DNA of 64,000 bases from Rothia sp. (in: high G+C Gram-positive bacteria) (GCA_030529845.1 JAUMWB010000001.1:558001-622000), one strand, 5' to 3'; shown: positions 16,212 to 25,267, numbered from the stretch's first letter. Notes: generated by a model not told the origin, from the letters alone. A program made the numbers and translations.

Positions 16212-16661
16212 ATGAATATCCTTGATAATTCGACCCGCCGCCGCAGCGTCGGCTCCACTACCGCTTTCGCCACCGGTGGCACCACCGCAGGGTACGCCCT
16301 GGCCGTCCTGGCCTACGAGCTTTTCAACCTGCCCCTGTCGACTGAGGGTGTCCTTGCTCTAGCCCTGGTGCTCTCCCTGGCCGGTGCCGTCACTGGTGGC
16401 TGGGCTGCCCCCAGCAAGAAGGCAGAGACCGAGGCCTATTTAGGCTCGGTGCTGGCTATGGCCCGGCAGGGCGACCACGGGCGGCTAGGCACCGCCCAGC
16501 CCGGCCAGGCGGTTGAGGCTGAGCAGGTAGAACCTGCAACAGCAACTGAACAGGAACAGCCGGCTAAAGAGCCTGAGCTAGCCGAGATTCCTGACGGGTA
16601 CGAACTGGTAGACACCGCCGGGACTGAGTACAGCAACCCGGCCTATGCTTTAGGCAAGTAG
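16212..16661 (+). CDS. Phage holin
   Basis: 149 residues, 14 bases after the endolysin, with AAAGGAA upstream. Two membrane segments (FATGGTTAGYALAVLAYELF and GVLALALVLSLAGAVTGGWAA, residues 20-63) separated by a short turn, then a long charged, Glu/Gln/Ala-rich cytoplasmic tail. This is the usual shape of actinophage two-helix holins. It opens the membrane so the amidase can reach the wall. The 85-residue tail is longer than in most holins. Confidence 0.8.
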   Translation: MNILDNSTRRRSVGSTTAFATGGTTAGYALAVLAYELFNLPLSTEGVLALALVLSLAGAVTGGWAAPSKKAETEAYLGSVLAMARQGDHGRLGTAQPGQAVEAEQVEPATATEQEQPAKEPELAEIPDGYELVDTAGTEYSNPAYALGK

Positions 16662-16671
16662 GCGCAAAAAT

Positions 16672-16724
16672 AGCCCCTCACCACACCCCTTGTTCGGGGG
16701 GTGTGGTGAGGGGCTTATTTTAGT
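16672..16724. terminator. Bidirectional terminator between lysis genes and XRE gene
   Basis: An 18-bp perfect stem (16672-16689 with 16698-16715; AGCCCCTCACCACACCCC on the left) has an 8-base loop and is followed on the + strand by TATTTTA. It overlaps the 3' end of the convergent XRE gene, so it can end transcripts from both sides. Confidence 0.85.
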
Positions 16725-17013
16725 CGGCGAGTGGGGAGGCAGTGAGGGTGTTGCCGGAGACCTCGACGATGAAGCGTTGGGGGGCGGTAGGGGCAGATGC
16801 GGGTTCGCCGTGGACTAGCCACTCAAAAGACACACCAGTAGCTTTGGAGATTGCTTCTAGGGAGCGCCGTGACGGGTTCATATCCCCCCGCTCCCAGCGG
16901 CTGAGAGTATTTCTGGCAGCCGGCAGTTTCTCCGCCAATTCTGCTTGGCTGAGACCTGCATGATTGCGAGCTTTGGTAATTCTGTCAGCAAGAGTCCAGA
17001 CGGGGATTTCCAT
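16720..17013 (-). CDS. XRE-family helix-turn-helix regulator of the prophage
   Basis: 97 residues from the ATG at 17013; an earlier in-frame ATG at 17055 adds MEVLHFLSQRRITG but has no ribosome site. The HTH spans roughly residues 6-62: DRITKARNHAGLSQAELAEKLPAARNTLSRWERGDMNPSRRSLEAISKATGV. A short C-terminal beta stretch (QRFIVEVSGNTLTASPLAD) may dimerise. Convergent to the lysis genes and alone on the minus strand in the phage. Its place at the right end, far from any visible early region, leaves open whether it is the main immunity repressor. Confidence 0.8.
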   Translation of the reverse strand: MEIPVWTLADRITKARNHAGLSQAELAEKLPAARNTLSRWERGDMNPSRRSLEAISKATGVSFEWLVHGEPASAPTAPQRFIVEVSGNTLTASPLAD

Positions 17014-17067
17014 GCCTGTAATTCTACGTTGAGATAGAAAATGCAACACCTCCATTTAGTAAAAAGG

Positions 17068-17097
17068 TTGCACAGTCTCACTCGGTGGGTGTAAATT
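17068..17097 (+). promoter_or_regulatory. Candidate promoter for the structured leader
   Basis: TTGCAC (17068-17073) and TAAATT (17092-17097) are 18 bases apart, divergent from the XRE gene. Transcription would start near 17105 and cross the structured stretch and the small Cys protein to the terminator at 17864-17915. Based on consensus only. Confidence 0.35.
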
Positions 17098-17104
17098 GAA
17101 TCTT

Positions 17105-17533
17105 GTAACGTTGATTTTGATACGTTTCCGGGAAGTCATTCTTACCTTACGGTTCTTGAATCCCGGCACCCAGCCTTGCAAGCTGCGGAGCAAACACAAG
17201 CAACCGCCCGGTTAGCCGCGTTAGAGCTGCGGCACTTGAGATAGACCCAGTACCGGGAATGGGCCACAAAGGAATTGGCTTTCGGGGTAGCTCCCCGGGG
17301 TTGATGCATACGAACAGACTGCCTGGACTTTTCACACCGGAGAGAAAGGGGGTCTAAACGTCGTATCTGGGAGAGGAAACCCAGCGTCAAACCTCGGGAG
17401 CTCTTTGGGGGACGGGAATTCACAAAGCTTCTCGCTCCGCGCAGGCGAGCCCCGCAAGGGGCACCGCTTCCAGCGAAGCTGGCTAACCAACCCAACCACC
17501 AACCAACCTCAAAAGAACAGGAAGAAACTCACC
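17105..17533 (+). ncRNA. Candidate structured RNA or long leader at the prophage end
   Basis: This stretch of about 430 bases has no convincing coding frame but many short stable hairpins. CTGGG/CCCAG lies at 17367-17384, CTCGC/GCGAG at 17431-17449, and GCCCC-gcaa-GGGGC at 17449-17462 with a GNRA-type loop. CCAGC-gaa-GCTGG is at 17470-17482, and further stems lie around 17216-17232, 17243-17262 and 17284-17299. Purine-rich loops (GAGAGGAAA) resemble functional RNA. It lies between a candidate promoter and a small gene. I could not match it to a known RNA family. Confidence 0.4.
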
Positions 17534-17851
17534 ATGACAACCCACCCAGCAGAACACGTCACCTCAGAAATCACCCGCAGACTCATCAGTAGGCTCGACA
17601 AACACATGGGCATCGACCAGCTCTACGAAGAAATCATCGCCGAACTCAAAGAAGAGTACGCCACCAACCCTGAAGAACAACTCCACTACGCTTCCCGTAG
17701 CAACCCCACTTCCTCAGCCCTCTGCGGAGAAAGCGCACCTGAAGGAGGCTGGTTCAATGAACGAGCACTAGCCAAAGCCCAGACCCTCAAGCTATTTGGT
17801 GGCATCTGCCCTATCTGCGCCTCCATATACAGCTCTCTACCCGCAGACTAG
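17534..17851 (+). CDS. Small Cys-containing protein of unknown function
   Basis: 105 residues from the ATG at 17534 (AACAGGAAG upstream); the in-frame sequence before it is inside the structured region. A helical N-terminal half (EHVTSEITRRLISRLDKHMGIDQLYEEIIAELKEEYA) is followed by HYASRSNPTSSALCGES and GGICPICASIYSSL. The H, C and C-P-I-C residues form a plausible zinc site similar to small phage and actinobacterial proteins that carry a LCG...CPIC pair. Function not recognised. It has its own terminator. Confidence 0.72.
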   Translation: MTTHPAEHVTSEITRRLISRLDKHMGIDQLYEEIIAELKEEYATNPEEQLHYASRSNPTSSALCGESAPEGGWFNERALAKAQTLKLFGGICPICASIYSSLPAD

Positions 17852-17863
17852 GATAAAGAAGAA

Positions 17864-17915
17864 AACATCCCCTCACCGCCACCCTAATGCGGGTGCGGTG
17901 AGGGGATGTTTTTAT
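17864..17915 (+). terminator. Intrinsic terminator after the small Cys protein
   Basis: AACATCCCCTCACCGC (17864-17879) pairs with GCGGTGAGGGGATGTT (17895-17910), followed by TTT. The 16-bp stem is perfect. Confidence 0.85.
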
Positions 17916-17940
17916 GTGTCTGATTAGGCAATACATGGGA

Positions 17941-17986
17941 AAAAGGGGTTCAAAATTTCACTTTGAACCCCTTTTTGAACCCCTTT
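17941..17986. terminator. Bidirectional terminator with repeated TTTGAACCCCTTT
   Basis: GGGGTTCAAA (17945-17954) pairs with TTTGAACCCC (17962-17971) across 7 bases, with A-run before and T-run after, so it works in both directions. The right arm plus tail is repeated directly at about 17974-17986. It could end both the phage transcripts and the nrdF transcript. Confidence 0.6.
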
Positions 17987-17995
17987 AGCTATTAC

Positions 17996-18045
17996 AGCTC
18001 GTGATTCCTCGTTGCCACGAGCTTGAAAAAACCCTTATTTTTCAA
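17996..18045. repeat. Two adjacent hairpins downstream of nrdF
   Basis: AGCTCGTG (17996-18003) pairs with CACGAGCT (18016-18023); immediately next, TTGAAAAA (18023-18030) pairs with TTTTTCAA (18038-18045). On the minus strand the first hairpin could terminate nrdF. Confidence 0.5.
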
Positions 18046-18050
18046 GGTTT

Positions 18051-18080
18051 TATGACCACTCATAACCACCTATGACCTAT
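18051..18080. repeat. Three degenerate 10-bp direct repeats, possible integrase arm sites
   Basis: TATGACCACT, CATAACCACC and TATGACCTAT stand in phase with a 10-bp period, ending 4 bases before the nrdF stop codon. Arrays like this occur as arm-type sites in phage attachment regions. With the prophage genes to the left and host genes to the right this marks the probable right junction. Speculative. Confidence 0.35.
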
Positions 18081-18084
18081 ATCG

Positions 18085-19074
<990 letters not shown>

Positions 19075-19168
19075 TCATGTCGGGTTGGTGTGATGCCTGG
19101 AATAGGCTTGGTTCTATTCTTTCACCGTTGGGCGGTTTTCGCACCAGCGGCTCGGTTTGCTTAATATC

Positions 19169-19669
19169 TCAGGGGTGGACGCCTGTGCCCGCTTCCTCTT
19201 GTAGGGCGGCTTGGCGTTCTGCTTTGGTTTCCCTATCGACTAGGCGGCGTAGTAGCGGCAGGGCCGCAGCAAGCTGCGCGGCCTCGTCCGCATTGAGTAT
19301 CTCGTCGGCGCGTTCTACTATCCAGCGGTCGCGTTGGCTGATGATGGAGTCAATGGTCGCACTCCCCTGCTCTGTCAGATAGAGCTCCTTGCGGCGCTTA
19401 TCGTGCAGATTCTTGCCCGAGACAATGTAGCCGCGGCGAAGCAGTGAGGCAACAATCTTGTTCATGGACTGTGGAGTCATACGCTGAAAGCGGGCCAGCT
19501 CGGCACAGGTCTGCCGCGGGCCGGCCTGGAGCTGGGCGAGCACGGTTTCCTCTGCAAATGAGAGGGGAGAGTGCGAGTCGGTCTCGTTCCTCAGTCGTCT
19601 ATGCATTCTAAAGACCGAATACCTTAAGGTACCCGCCTGCTCATACGAAAAATTTTCCAAGGGCGCCAA
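19169..19669 (-). CDS. MarR-family transcriptional regulator
   Basis: 166 residues from a TTG start; the next in-frame ATG (MHRRLRN) would remove the first dimerisation helix. The winged-helix part is FAEETVLAQLQAGPRQTCAELARFQRMTPQSMNKIVASLLRRGYIVSGKNLHDKRRKELYLTEQG (residues about 40-105), with the D-x-R-R-K-x-x-x-L-T wing typical of MarR. It lies between nrdE and nrdF on the same strand. A TATATA-GAT-TATATA element overlaps its own promoter. Possible control of nrdF or self; the ligand is unknown. Confidence 0.9.
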   Translation of the reverse strand: MAPLENFSYEQAGTLRYSVFRMHRRLRNETDSHSPLSFAEETVLAQLQAGPRQTCAELARFQRMTPQSMNKIVASLLRRGYIVSGKNLHDKRRKELYLTEQGSATIDSIISQRDRWIVERADEILNADEAAQLAAALPLLRRLVDRETKAERQAALQEEAGTGVHP

Positions 19670-19680
19670 CCTAAAATAAT

Positions 19681-19713
19681 CAGTTTAACTTATCAGTTAT
19701 ATAGATTATATAC
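19681..19713 (-). promoter_or_regulatory. Candidate marR promoter and operator
   Basis: A perfect minus-strand TATAAT (19705-19710) lies 36 bases upstream of the TTG start. It is embedded in the palindrome TATATA-GAT-TATATA (19698-19712). Direct repeats of ATCAGTT lie just downstream. Position suggests autoregulation by MarR. Confidence 0.5.
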
Positions 19714-19716
19714 CGT

Positions 19717-19772
19717 GAAAAAGAAAGCCCGCCACCCACATAAGATGACGAGCCCGCCCAGCCGGGGCGGGC
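19717..19772 (-). terminator. Terminator downstream of nrdE
   Basis: GCCCGCCC (19752-19759) pairs with GGGCGGGC (19765-19772); a third copy of the left arm at 19727-19733 offers an alternative pairing whose minus-strand end is followed by TTTCTTTTTC. It separates nrdE from the marR-nrdF pair. Confidence 0.6.
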
Positions 19773-19814
19773 GTCCGCGCCTTCTCAGCGTAACACCCTA
19801 CCCCGCCTGAAGCT

Positions 19815-21995
19815 TTAGAGCATGCAGCTCACGCAGCCCTCAACCTCGGTGCCCTCAAGAGCCATCTGACGAATACGTGAGTAGTAGATGGTCTTAATGC
19901 CCTTACGCCAGGCGTAAATCTGGGCCTTGTTGACGTCGCGGGTGGTGGCGGTGTCCTTGAAGAAGAGGGTCAACGACAGGCCCTGATCGACGTGCTGGGT
20001 AGCAACGGCGTAGGTGTCGATGATCTTCTCGTAGCCGATCTCGTAGGAGTCCTGGTAGTAATCCAGGTTCTCGTTATCCATGTAGGGAGCCGGGTAGTAG
20101 ACACGCCCCAGCTTGCCTTCCTTGCGAATCTCAATCTTCGAAGCAATGGGGTGAATCGACGAGGTGGAGCCGTTGATGTAGGAGATAGAACCGGTGGGCG
20201 GAACAGCCTGCAGATTCTGGTTGTACATACCGTGCTCAGCGACATCGGCAGCCAGCTGCTTCCAGTCTTCGGCGGTGGGTACGAAGTGGTCACCGAACAT
20301 CTCGCGGGCGCGTTCGGTCTCAAAGTCCCAGGTGCCGTTGATGTACTTCTCGAAGTACTCCCCCGAGGCGTACTTGGACTTCTCAAAGCCTACGAAGGTC
20401 TCCTTGCGTTCACGGGCAATTTCCATTGAGGCGCGAATCGCGTGGTAGGTGACGGTGTAGAAGTACATGTTGGTGAAATCCAGGGCTTCTTCAGAACCGT
20501 AGTAGACGTGCTCACGTGCCAAGTAACCGTGCAGGTTCATCTGCCCCAGACCAACGGCGTGGCTCATGGAGTTACCGCGCTCGATGGAGGGAACCGAGGT
20601 GATATCAGACTGGTCAGACACGGCAGTCAGAGCGCGGATAGCGGTGCCGACAGTCTGACCCAGGTCGCCGCCATCCATAGCCAGGGCGATGTTCAGGGAA
20701 CCCAGGTTGCAGGAGATGTCCTTACCGATGGTCTCGTAGCCCAGGTCAGCGTTGTAGACGGAAGGCTCAGAAACCTGAAGAATCTCAGAGCAGAGGTTAG
20801 ACATGATGATCTTGCCGTCAATGGGGTTAGCCTTATTGACGGTGTCTTCAAACATGACGTAGGGGTAGCCCGACTCAAACTGGATTTCAGCCAGGGTCTG
20901 GAAGAACTCGCGGGCATTAATCTTGGTCTTCTTAATGCGGGCGTCGTCAACCATCTCGTAGTACTTCTCAGAGACGTTAATGTCTGAGAAGGGCACCCCG
21001 TAGATACGCTCAACGTCGTAGGGCGAGAAGAGGTACATGTCCTCGTTCTTCTTAGCCAGTTCGAAGGTGATATCGGGAATCACAACGCCCAGGGAGAGGG
21101 TCTTGATACGAATCTTCTCGTCGGCGTTCTCGCGCTTGGTGTCGAGGAAGGAGTAAATGTCGGGGTGATGGGCGTGCAGGTAAACTGCACCCGCGCCTTG
21201 ACGGGCACCGAGCTGGTTAGCGTAGGAGAAGGAGTCTTCCAGCAGCTTCATGACGGGAATGACGCCCGAGGACTGGTTCTCAATCTTCTTGATGGGGGCA
21301 CCAGCTTCGCGCAGGTTGGTCAGAGCGAAAGCGACGCCACCACCGCGCTTAGACAGCTGCAGGGCTGAGTTGATAGAGCGGCCGATGGACTCCATATTGT
21401 CTTCAATACGCAGCAGGAAGCAGGAGACCAGCTCGCCACGCTGCTTCTTACCGGCGTTCAGGAAGGTGGGAGTAGCGGGCTGAAAGCGGCCGGAGATGAC
21501 CTCTTCAACGATCTTGGTTGCCAGAGCCTCGTCGCCTTCTGCCAGCAGCAGGGCAACCATGACCACGCGATCCTCGAAGCGCTCCAGGTAGCGCTGACCG
21601 TCGAAGGTCTTCAGGGCGTAGGAGGTGTAGAACTTGAAGGCGCCCAGGAAGGTGGGGAAACGGAACTTCTTGGAGTAGGCCAGCTTGGAGAGGGACTTGA
21701 CGAAGTCAAAGGAGTACTTCTCGAAGACCTCAGGCTCGTAGTACTGGTGCTTGACCAGGTAGTCAATCTTTTCTTCCAGGTCATGGAAGAAGACGGTGTT
21801 GTTATTAACGTGCTGTAGGAAGTACTGGCGGGCGGCCTGGCGGTCTGCCTCGAACTGAATCTGGCCGTTCTCATCGTAGAGGTTCAGAAGGGCGTTCAGC
21901 TCGTGGTACCCCATGCCACGGTATTTCTCGGGGGTGCTCGGATCCTCGTGACCGGGTTCTACGCTGAGGCCGGGTACAGGGAGTTTTGAATCCAA
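19815..21995 (-). CDS. nrdE: Class Ib ribonucleotide reductase large subunit NrdE
   Basis: 726 residues from a TTG start that overlaps the end of nrdI by 37 bases; a later ATG ([11 protein letters not shown]) would give 699. It reduces ribonucleoside diphosphates using the NrdF radical. Visible landmarks are [47 protein letters not shown] with the active-site Cys, the S-x-L-N-I-A-L region and the redox C-terminus EGCVSCML reduced by NrdH. Length is normal (700-725). Transcribed with nrdI and probably nrdH. Confidence 0.97.
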   Translation of the reverse strand: MDSKLPVPGLSVEPGHEDPSTPEKYRGMGYHELNALLNLYDENGQIQFEADRQAARQYFLQHVNNNTVFFHDLEEKIDYLVKHQYYEPEVFEKYSFDFVKSLSKLAYSKKFRFPTFLGAFKFYTSYALKTFDGQRYLERFEDRVVMVALLLAEGDEALATKIVEEVISGRFQPATPTFLNAGKKQRGELVSCFLLRIEDNMESIGRSINSALQLSKRGGGVAFALTNLREAGAPIKKIENQSSGVIPVMKLLEDSFSYANQLGARQGAGAVYLHAHHPDIYSFLDTKRENADEKIRIKTLSLGVVIPDITFELAKKNEDMYLFSPYDVERIYGVPFSDINVSEKYYEMVDDARIKKTKINAREFFQTLAEIQFESGYPYVMFEDTVNKANPIDGKIIMSNLCSEILQVSEPSVYNADLGYETIGKDISCNLGSLNIALAMDGGDLGQTVGTAIRALTAVSDQSDITSVPSIERGNSMSHAVGLGQMNLHGYLAREHVYYGSEEALDFTNMYFYTVTYHAIRASMEIARERKETFVGFEKSKYASGEYFEKYINGTWDFETERAREMFGDHFVPTAEDWKQLAADVAEHGMYNQNLQAVPPTGSISYINGSTSSIHPIASKIEIRKEGKLGRVYYPAPYMDNENLDYYQDSYEIGYEKIIDTYAVATQHVDQGLSLTLFFKDTATTRDVNKAQIYAWRKGIKTIYYSRIRQMALEGTEVEGCVSCML

Positions 21996-22405
21996 AATTT
22001 TTCCAATCCTTCTTGAACGGTTTCTACATCTTCTTCGGTGCCCATGAGCTCAAATTTGTAGAGCACGGGCACGTGGCATTTGGCGGCTACTTTGTCTGCT
22101 GCTACACAGAACAGTTCACCGAAGTTGGTGTTTCCCGCACCGATGACTCCTTGCAGGAGGTCCCGATTGTGGGGGTTATTGAGGAACTTCACGACCTGGG
22201 GCGGTATGGAACCCGCTCCCCCGGGGCGTCCGTAGCTGGGGATACACAGTACGTAGGGGCCGGGGGCCTGTGGAGGGTCTTCACTGGTCTTCAGCGGTAA
22301 CCGTATGTTTTTTATTCCGGTCTTTTGTACGAACTTGTGGGTGTTCTCTGAGACCGAGGAAAAGTAGACGATGGTGGGCTGGCCGGTGGTTTCTGTGGTG
22401 TCCAT
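21959..22405 (-). CDS. nrdI: NrdI flavodoxin-like RNR maturation protein
   Basis: 148 residues. A small flavoprotein that supplies the oxidant for assembling the NrdF manganese-tyrosyl cofactor. The start [19 protein letters not shown] is the phosphate loop of the flavodoxin fold; [51 protein letters not shown] contains the G-x-G-N-T-N-F-G flavin-binding stretch of NrdI. It overlaps nrdE, implying translational coupling. Confidence 0.96.
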   Translation of the reverse strand: MDTTETTGQPTIVYFSSVSENTHKFVQKTGIKNIRLPLKTSEDPPQAPGPYVLCIPSYGRPGGAGSIPPQVVKFLNNPHNRDLLQGVIGAGNTNFGELFCVAADKVAAKCHVPVLYKFELMGTEEDVETVQEGLEKFWIQNSLYPASA

Positions 22406-22462
22406 GGGGCTTGTGCCTGGATCTAGGTTGTGGTGGGTGTGAGGATCGCGTGGGTCGCGGGT

Positions 22463-22511
22463 AAGAAAAGGCCCGGGGCGGACGCCGGTGGGCGGCTGGT
22501 GCTCCCGGGCA
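22463..22511 (-). terminator. Attenuator-like hairpin between nrdH and nrdI
   Basis: GCCCGGG (22471-22477) pairs with CCCGGGC (22504-22510) around a GC-rich core; the minus-strand transcript continues CTTTTCTTAC. It would partially stop transcription after nrdH, so nrdH could be made in excess of nrdI and nrdE. Its core holds a 21-bp sequence repeated near obg. Confidence 0.6.
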
Positions 22512-22522
22512 GGCTCAGGGGT

Positions 22523-22756
22523 TTAGGCTGCTGCGCTGGCCAGGGCGGTGATCTTATCAGGCTGGAAACCTGACCAGTGGTCCTCGCCTGCAATCACAAC
22601 GGGGGCCTGTAGGTAGCCCATACCCTTGATGAGTTCGAGGGCTGCGGGGTCCTCGGTGATGTCAACGGTGTTGTACTTGACGCCGAGCTTGTCGAGAGCG
22701 CGGTAGGTCATGTTGCACTGGACGCAGGCAGGCTTGGTGTACACCGTAACAGTCAT
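22523..22756 (-). CDS. nrdH: NrdH glutaredoxin-like redoxin
   Basis: 77 residues; AAGGAG lies before the ATG. Electron donor for the class Ib reductase, itself reduced by thioredoxin reductase. The redox motif CVQC is at residues 11-14 and the C-terminal part has WSGFQPDKI, the substrate-recognition motif of NrdH. First gene of the nrd cluster, with NrdR-like and DnaA boxes upstream. Confidence 0.96.
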   Translation of the reverse strand: MTVTVYTKPACVQCNMTYRALDKLGVKYNTVDITEDPAALELIKGMGYLQAPVVIAGEDHWSGFQPDKITALASAAA

Positions 22757-22872
22757 TGGGGTTTCTCCTTGGTGTCCCGCACGGGGCGGGAGGTTTCTGG
22801 CATGGGGAGCTCTCTTGGAGCTGGTGTAGGGGCCAGGCGGCGGTTTTCTCTTGTCGCCCGAACCGAGATTTA

Positions 22873-22918
22873 ATACTACATCTAGTGTTTGGGGAGCGCA
22901 CCTAACCCTACATAGTGT
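22873..22918 (-). promoter_or_regulatory. nrdH: Two NrdR-box-like sites upstream of nrdH
   Basis: The 16-mers at 22873-22888 and 22903-22918 match the NrdR consensus ACACWATATATWGTGT at about 13 and 11 positions. They are 30 bp apart, close to three helical turns. A minus-strand TAGTAT (-10-like) overlaps the gene-proximal box, so NrdR-ATP binding would block the promoter. No nrdR gene is in the window. Confidence 0.65.
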
Positions 22919-22949
22919 GGTCTGTTACGAAATTTTTTAAAACTGGCAT

Positions 22950-22999
22950 CTATCCACAGCCCTTCCGCGCGTTTGCGGGCTTTAAAGAAGTTATCCACA
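22950..22999. promoter_or_regulatory. DnaA-box-like sites upstream of nrdH
   Basis: A perfect TTATCCACA is at 22991-22999 and CTATCCACA at 22950-22958, both in the same orientation, 41 bases apart. The remaining sequence to 23190 shows no gene; it holds only AT-rich runs (TTTTTTAAGG) and no other clear signal. Confidence 0.5.
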
Positions 23000-23189
23000 T
23001 TAAGGGCTCTTTCAGGCTCCCCTTGGGGTGGGTGTGTGACCTTAAGTTCAGGGGCTGACACTGCCCCTGGGGCTTAAGACCGGACGTCCCGCGTGATTTC
23101 GGGGCGGTAGCTTTCAACCCTAAATTGAGCCTTGAGTCTTGAGGGCTACCTGGGGTGATTTTTTAAGGTTTTTTACCAGGGTGTGTCGC

Positions 23190-23230
23190 GCGAAAGGGGC
23201 ACCCTGTCAGGCTTGACAAGGGTGCCCCTT
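23190..23230 (-). terminator. Terminator of the App1-like gene
   Basis: AAGGGGCACCCTGTCA (23194-23209) pairs with 23214-23230 with one bulged A; on the minus strand it is followed by TTTCGCG. Confidence 0.65.
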
Positions 23231-23251
23231 AAGGTGTTTAAGCCTCGTTGT

Positions 23252-24334
23252 TTAGACGAGCCCGCGCTCTTTAAGCTGCTCATAGAGAGCCGTACCGTCG
23301 TTACCTTCAAGCCAGAGGTCGCCCTTGGTGATATCGCGGGCACGATTGTCGCCCCAGACGCGGCCTGATGAGAGGACGGATTCGCCGAAGGTGAGGTTGC
23401 GAATGAGGATAGCTTCGACGTTTTGAGGGTAGCGGACGGCGAAGCCATTGTAGATTTCGGGGTCGCGTTGGCCGTCATCGCCGATGAGGATCCAGCGGAT
23501 GTTGGGGAATTCGGCGGCTAGACGCTTGAGAGTGTTGACTTTATGCTGGGAGCCGGAGCGGAACCAGCGGTCAGGGGTGGGGCCCCAATCGGTGAGGAGG
23601 AAGGTCCCCTTGGGGTAGCCATTGCGGTGAAGGAAGCGGCGGAGGGTGGGAGTGACGTTCCAGGCACCGGTGGAGAGGTACATGAAGGGCGCTGTGGGGT
23701 GAGCGCGGTGCAGGCGGTCCATCATGACGGCCATACCTGGGGTGGCTGAACGGGCGTGCTCGTTGAGCACGAAGCTGTTCCAGGCTGCAACGAAGGGGCG
23801 TGGCAGGGCGGTGTTCATGACGGTATCGTCAACGTCGCAGATGATGCCAATGGTTTGGTCTTCGGGAACGATGTAGACGCTGGTGATGGCGGGTTGGCTA
23901 CCGGGGGTGGTGATGGTGACCTGGTGCATGCCGGGTTCCAGGGCAATGCTAAGTTTGACGTCAACCACTCCCCCACGGTCGGCATAAACGCGGTGGTGCT
24001 GGCCGTCGATATGGATATCGATGGGGGCATGTGAGATAGCAACGGAGGTGAAGGAACGCCAGCCACGGACGGGCTCGATGGTGGGGTCGCCTTTTTCGAC
24101 GGAGTCAAAGAATTCTTCGAAAAGGTCGGTTTTGTAGAGGGCACGGCCGAGGATACGTACCCAGCCTTGGGTGCCGTAGCCAACGCTGGGTACGATAACG
24201 GGTTCTAGGCCGTTTTTTTGCGCTTTGCCTTCGCGGTAGGAGTGGATGCTGTCGCCTATGCGGTAGCCGATATTGACAGCTTCGTCGGCTGCTTCTGCGA
24301 CGATGGTGCGGATTTCGTGTGCCCCTGTGGTCAT
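23252..24334 (-). CDS. App1-family phosphatase (phosphatidate phosphatase-like)
   Basis: 360 residues. The C-terminal 200 residues are the DUF2183/APP1 catalytic domain of the HAD superfamily. Motif I is GIICDVDDTVMNT (D-x-D-x-V/T, near residue 190), YLSTGAWNVTPTLRRFLHRNGYPKGTFLLTDWG follows, and the acidic motif is RWILIGDDGQRDPEIY. The N-terminal part is beta-rich (VRGWRSFTSVAISHAPIDIHIDG) as in other bacterial members. Yeast App1 dephosphorylates phosphatidate; the bacterial substrate is unproven. Single gene with its own terminator. Confidence 0.88.
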   Translation of the reverse strand: MTTGAHEIRTIVAEAADEAVNIGYRIGDSIHSYREGKAQKNGLEPVIVPSVGYGTQGWVRILGRALYKTDLFEEFFDSVEKGDPTIEPVRGWRSFTSVAISHAPIDIHIDGQHHRVYADRGGVVDVKLSIALEPGMHQVTITTPGSQPAITSVYIVPEDQTIGIICDVDDTVMNTALPRPFVAAWNSFVLNEHARSATPGMAVMMDRLHRAHPTAPFMYLSTGAWNVTPTLRRFLHRNGYPKGTFLLTDWGPTPDRWFRSGSQHKVNTLKRLAAEFPNIRWILIGDDGQRDPEIYNGFAVRYPQNVEAILIRNLTFGESVLSSGRVWGDNRARDITKGDLWLEGNDGTALYEQLKERGLV

Positions 24335-24411
24335 AGCCTTAGTTTTTCATATTTACGGGGTCTGTGCATGGTGTGACACTGACGGGCCTGGGTTTGCGGT
24401 GAAAGTGATTT

Positions 24412-24448
24412 AAAAAAACGAGGTGGGCACCGTCTTTGGTGCCCACCT
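24412..24448 (-). terminator. Terminator of the lipoprotein gene
   Basis: AGGTGGGCACC (24421-24431) pairs with GGTGCCCACCT (24438-24448); the minus-strand transcript ends in CGTTTTTTT. Confidence 0.88.
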
Positions 24449-24470
24449 GGGTGTAGTGTGTGCTTGGGTT

Positions 24471-24911
24471 TTAGTCGATGTTGAGGACGCAGGTGGCGCT
24501 GCCTGTGCCGTCTGCTTCGTTGGCGTGGTTGACGTGGTCGCCCTCTTCAAGAGCGTAGCCGGTGCCCTTGATCGCGCAGAAGACCTCAGCTTCGGGATCT
24601 TCGGCGGTGACAGACACGCGGATCTGCGAGTCTGAGAGGTCTGCCAGGGTGTCGTAGGTGAGCTTGTAGAAGGCTTCGCCTTCGAATTCAGCCTGGTTGC
24701 CGTCGAAGCTCATCTGATCCTGGTAGACGGTGACGGTTGCGGGAACCTCTGAGCCGTTGTGTTCGGCAGTTACCTCGATGGTGATATCGTCGCGGCCGCC
24801 CCAGCCGTCAGTTGCTTCGATGCCCATGCCGGGTACGATGGTTTGCGCGCAGCCTGCGAGCAGGGCGGTCGCCGCAAGCGCGGATACTACGGTAACTTTT
24901 TTCTTTGCCAT
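24471..24911 (-). CDS. Secreted lipoprotein of unknown function
   Basis: 146 residues. MAKKKVTVVSALAATALLAGC is a lipoprotein signal peptide with lipobox LAGC; Cys21 would be acylated. The mature part is beta-rich and acidic (DDITIEVTAEHNGSEVPATVTVYQDQMSFDGNQAEF), with two Cys (VFCAIK and SATCVLNID) that could form a disulfide. It resembles small ligand-binding lipoproteins but I recognise no family. Monocistronic. Confidence 0.82.
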   Translation of the reverse strand: MAKKKVTVVSALAATALLAGCAQTIVPGMGIEATDGWGGRDDITIEVTAEHNGSEVPATVTVYQDQMSFDGNQAEFEGEAFYKLTYDTLADLSDSQIRVSVTAEDPEAEVFCAIKGTGYALEEGDHVNHANEADGTGSATCVLNID

Positions 24912-25095
24912 ACATAAAAATATAGCGTCTTCACAGACTCATAGGGTAATGCTACGCGCCGTTAGACGACAGTTTGTGGCTAAATGTCTGGCTGTAGGTG
25001 GTAGCAGCGACCACAGAGCGGGCGGGCACTCTCCAGTGTGGAGGGTGCCCGCCCGGGGTGTGGCGTCCTGGTAGTGTCCAGCTACTGAGCGTTGC

Positions 25096-25255
25096 CTAGC
25101 CGCTCGGGGTCGGTAGTGACCAGGATAAGGGTTTGAGGTTAATCTTGCCTGATTCGACCAGCTTGATGGTGTCGGGGTGGTTGTTGACGTAGGCGATGGT
25201 GCCGCGGACGGGGGTGAGCTTTTTGACTTCTTCAACGACGTCTACTTCGGCAGGT
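25096..25255 (-). pseudogene. Alcohol (butanediol-type) dehydrogenase remnant
   Basis: About 40 residues read EVDVVEEVKKLTPVRGTIAYVNNHPDTIKLVESGKINLKPL. This is the C-terminal piece of zinc-dependent medium-chain dehydrogenases of the 2,3-butanediol or sorbitol type (...RGTIAYVNNHPDTIKLVESGKIDLKPF). There is no start, no zinc or NAD site, and the frame stops soon after KPL, so only a fragment remains behind the broken winged-helix gene. Confidence 0.6.
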
Positions 25256-25267
25256 TGCAGGCATAGT

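Noticed and set aside
17120-17190. tRNA-like GGTTCTTGAATCCC near the prophage end
   Set aside because: T-loop is wrong and no acceptor, D or anticodon arm can be built.
17142-17495. 117-residue minus-strand frame in the structured region
   Set aside because: Composition is not protein-like, no ribosome site, and the stretch is full of RNA hairpins.
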